From contig CALDGV010000002.1 of the NCBI GenBank assembly GCA_937941745.1, positions 1-5,635 of the forward strand: a stretch of 5,635 nt of DNA. Direction: 5' to 3'. The DNA comes from an uncultured Prosthecobacter sp. (lineage in GTDB: Bacteria > Verrucomicrobiota > Verrucomicrobiia > Verrucomicrobiales > Verrucomicrobiaceae). The notes beneath the pieces are model-generated. The model was not told where the DNA came from. It made no database searches and saw nothing but the letters and a program-made list of their open reading frames with translations. Shown here piece after piece: positions 4,353 through 5,635 of this stretch (within the stretch, counting starts at the first letter, position 1; each line of letters begins with the position of its first letter). A program made the translations under genes and the position numbers.

Positions 4353-5635
4353 ATGAATCTGAACAGCAAAGAAGGCACCGCAGGTCTCACGGCCCTGCTC
4401 ACCATCGCCATCGTCATCGCCGTGAATTTCCTGGTCGGCGGCCTCGGCTTCCTCAACGGCCGCTTTGATGTCACCGAAGACAAGCTCTACACGCTGTCTA
4501 ACGGCACCCGCAACATCCTGGACCGCCTGAATCCGGACGAGCCTGTGACCATCCGCTACTACGTCACCAGCGAAGACCGCGTGATGCCGCCGGTGCTCAA
4601 GTCCCACTCCCGCACGGTTCAGGACCTCATTCTCGAGTTCCAGAAGGCCGCCAAGGGCAAGGTCATCCTCGAAAAGCTGGCTCCGAACCCCAACACGGAG
4701 GATGAGGACAAGGCACGTGAGGATGACATCCAGGGCGTGCCTGTGAACAACGAGGGCGATAACGTCTATCTCGGCCTCGCCATCCAGTGCGCCAAGCAGA
4801 AGGAAGTCCTGCCCTTCCTGAATCCGAACGAGGAAACCGCCCTCGAATACAACATCGCCCGCGCCATTCAGAAGGTGTCGAAGGAGAAGAAGACCGTCGT
4901 CGGCGTGATGAGCTCCATGCCGATCATGGGCTCGCCCATGTTCCCCTTCCAGCGCCAGCAGGGCCAGCAGCCCTGGGTGCTGATCCAGCGTCTGCGCATG
5001 GATTATGAGGTCCGCGAAGTGCAGATGAGCGCCAGCAGCATCGACAGCGACATCAACGTGCTCGTCGTGGTGCATCCGGCGGACATCACCGAGCAGGCTG
5101 AGTATGCCATCGACCAGTATCTGATGAAGGGCGGCCAGGTGCTTGCCCTCGTCGATCCGCAGTGCCTGGTGGCCCAGCGTGTTTACAGCCAGCAGCAGAA
5201 TCCGATGACCGGCCAGCCCGGCGGCGTGATCAATCCCACCTCTGATCTGCCCAACCTTTTCAAGGCCTGGGGTGTCGGCTACAACAAGGCCGACATTGTG
5301 GCTGATGTGAACTACCGCACCCAGCTCATGGGCCGCCAGACGCCCGTCGCCCTCCGCCTGCCCAACGATGCGCTCAACAAGCAGGAGCGAGTCACTGCTG
5401 ACCTGCAGAGCCTGCTCTTCATGATGACAGGCGCCCTGGAGGTGAGCCCCAAGGAAGGCATCAATGCCAGCACGCTCGCCTACTCCTCGGAAGCTAGCGA
5501 CCTGATCGACAACACCGAAGCCGAGCGTCTGCTTCGTGAGCCTGTCTCCACCTTCAATGCCTCGGGCAAGAAGCAGGCGCTGGCCGTCATGCTGAAGGGC
5601 AAGTTCAAGACCGCCTTCCCGAACGGCAAGCCCAA
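4353..5635 (+). CDS. GldG-like ABC transporter auxiliary protein (partial, 3' end outside window)
   Basis: The frame from the ATG at 4353 is open to the right edge (427 codons and two bases). It has one N-terminal transmembrane segment (about 12-33), then FDVTEDKLYTLSNGTRNIL (38-56), the hallmark entry of GldG-like proteins (ABC_transp_aux family). A long soluble region follows, including ETALEYNIARAI (161-172), NVLVVVHPADI (235-245) and YAIDQYLMKGGQVLALVDP (251-269), the Rossmann-like segment conserved in the family. A Gln-rich loop (FQRQQGQQPW, 199-208) interrupts it. Relatives have a second transmembrane helix near the C-terminus, which would lie beyond the window. The soluble part should face the periplasm beside the permease. 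In Flavobacterium, GldA, GldF and GldG are all required for gliding; elsewhere such trios have other, mostly unknown roles. It lies 40 nt after the permease gene, so this is one operon. No Shine-Dalgarno is seen. Confidence 0.9.
   Translation, partial: MNLNSKEGTAGLTALLTIAIVIAVNFLVGGLGFLNGRFDVTEDKLYTLSNGTRNILDRLNPDEPVTIRYYVTSEDRVMPPVLKSHSRTVQDLILEFQKAAKGKVILEKLAPNPNTEDEDKAREDDIQGVPVNNEGDNVYLGLAIQCAKQKEVLPFLNPNEETALEYNIARAIQKVSKEKKTVVGVMSSMPIMGSPMFPFQRQQGQQPWVLIQRLRMDYEVREVQMSASSIDSDINVLVVVHPADITEQAEYAIDQYLMKGGQVLALVDPQCLVAQRVYSQQQNPMTGQPGGVINPTSDLPNLFKAWGVGYNKADIVADVNYRTQLMGRQTPVALRLPNDALNKQERVTADLQSLLFMMTGALEVSPKEGINASTLAYSSEASDLIDNTEAERLLREPVSTFNASGKKQALAVMLKGKFKTAFPNGKP

Noticed and set aside
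2743..5075. Three further long minus-strand frames (2743-3594, 3485-4483, 4278-5075) opposite the ABC genes
   Set aside because: All are codon-aligned with the plus-strand genes and are explained by the same codon bias. Their products are rich in His, Asp, Glu and Ala in the way antisense frames of GC-rich genes are, with no recognisable motif.

Overview
The window is GC-rich and gene-dense. It carries seven protein genes: one on the minus strand, running off the left edge, and six on the plus strand, the last running off the right edge. No RNA gene, CRISPR array, insertion sequence or phage gene is visible. The styles of the DinG-like helicase, the SPOR-less RlpA-like lipoprotein and the GldA/GldF/GldG-like ABC set, together with the absence of a clear Shine-Dalgarno before any gene, suggest a verrucomicrobial (Prosthecobacter/Verrucomicrobium-like) chromosome. 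That placement is inference from protein style and has not been searched.

Left part (1-1774). The 5' portion of a DinG/XPD-family ATP-dependent DNA helicase reads leftward. It is divergent from an RlpA-like double-psi beta-barrel lipoprotein, and the two starts lie only about 30-110 bp apart depending on which start codons are used. The RlpA-like protein has a lipobox, a compact catalytic-type domain, no SPOR domain and a Pro/Gln/Tyr-rich tail that contains a run of nine G. A second small lipoprotein of unknown function follows. It shares a YQGG...PPG motif near its C-terminus with the RlpA-like protein, so the two may be an envelope pair.

Middle (1823-2614). A class I SAM-dependent methyltransferase of unknown substrate stands between the envelope genes and the transporter. 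A 167-bp gap follows. It holds a weak promoter candidate and two GC-rich inverted repeats and is the natural leader of the next operon.

Right part (2782-5635). An ABC ATPase, a six-helix ABC-2 permease and a GldG-like membrane-anchored auxiliary protein are spaced 43 and 40 nt apart. They form a GldA-GldF-GldG-like cassette. The ATPase and permease should make the membrane ABC complex. The third protein should present a large extracytoplasmic domain beside it. The substrate is unknown; in Bacteroidota the homologous genes are needed for gliding, but such cassettes also occur in non-gliding bacteria.

Nothing here is plainly a new system. The points most worth checking are the RlpA-like domain with Gln at a usually acidic position and its unusual tail, the G9 tract, the shared lipoprotein motif, the structured leader of the ABC operon and the general lack of Shine-Dalgarno sequences.
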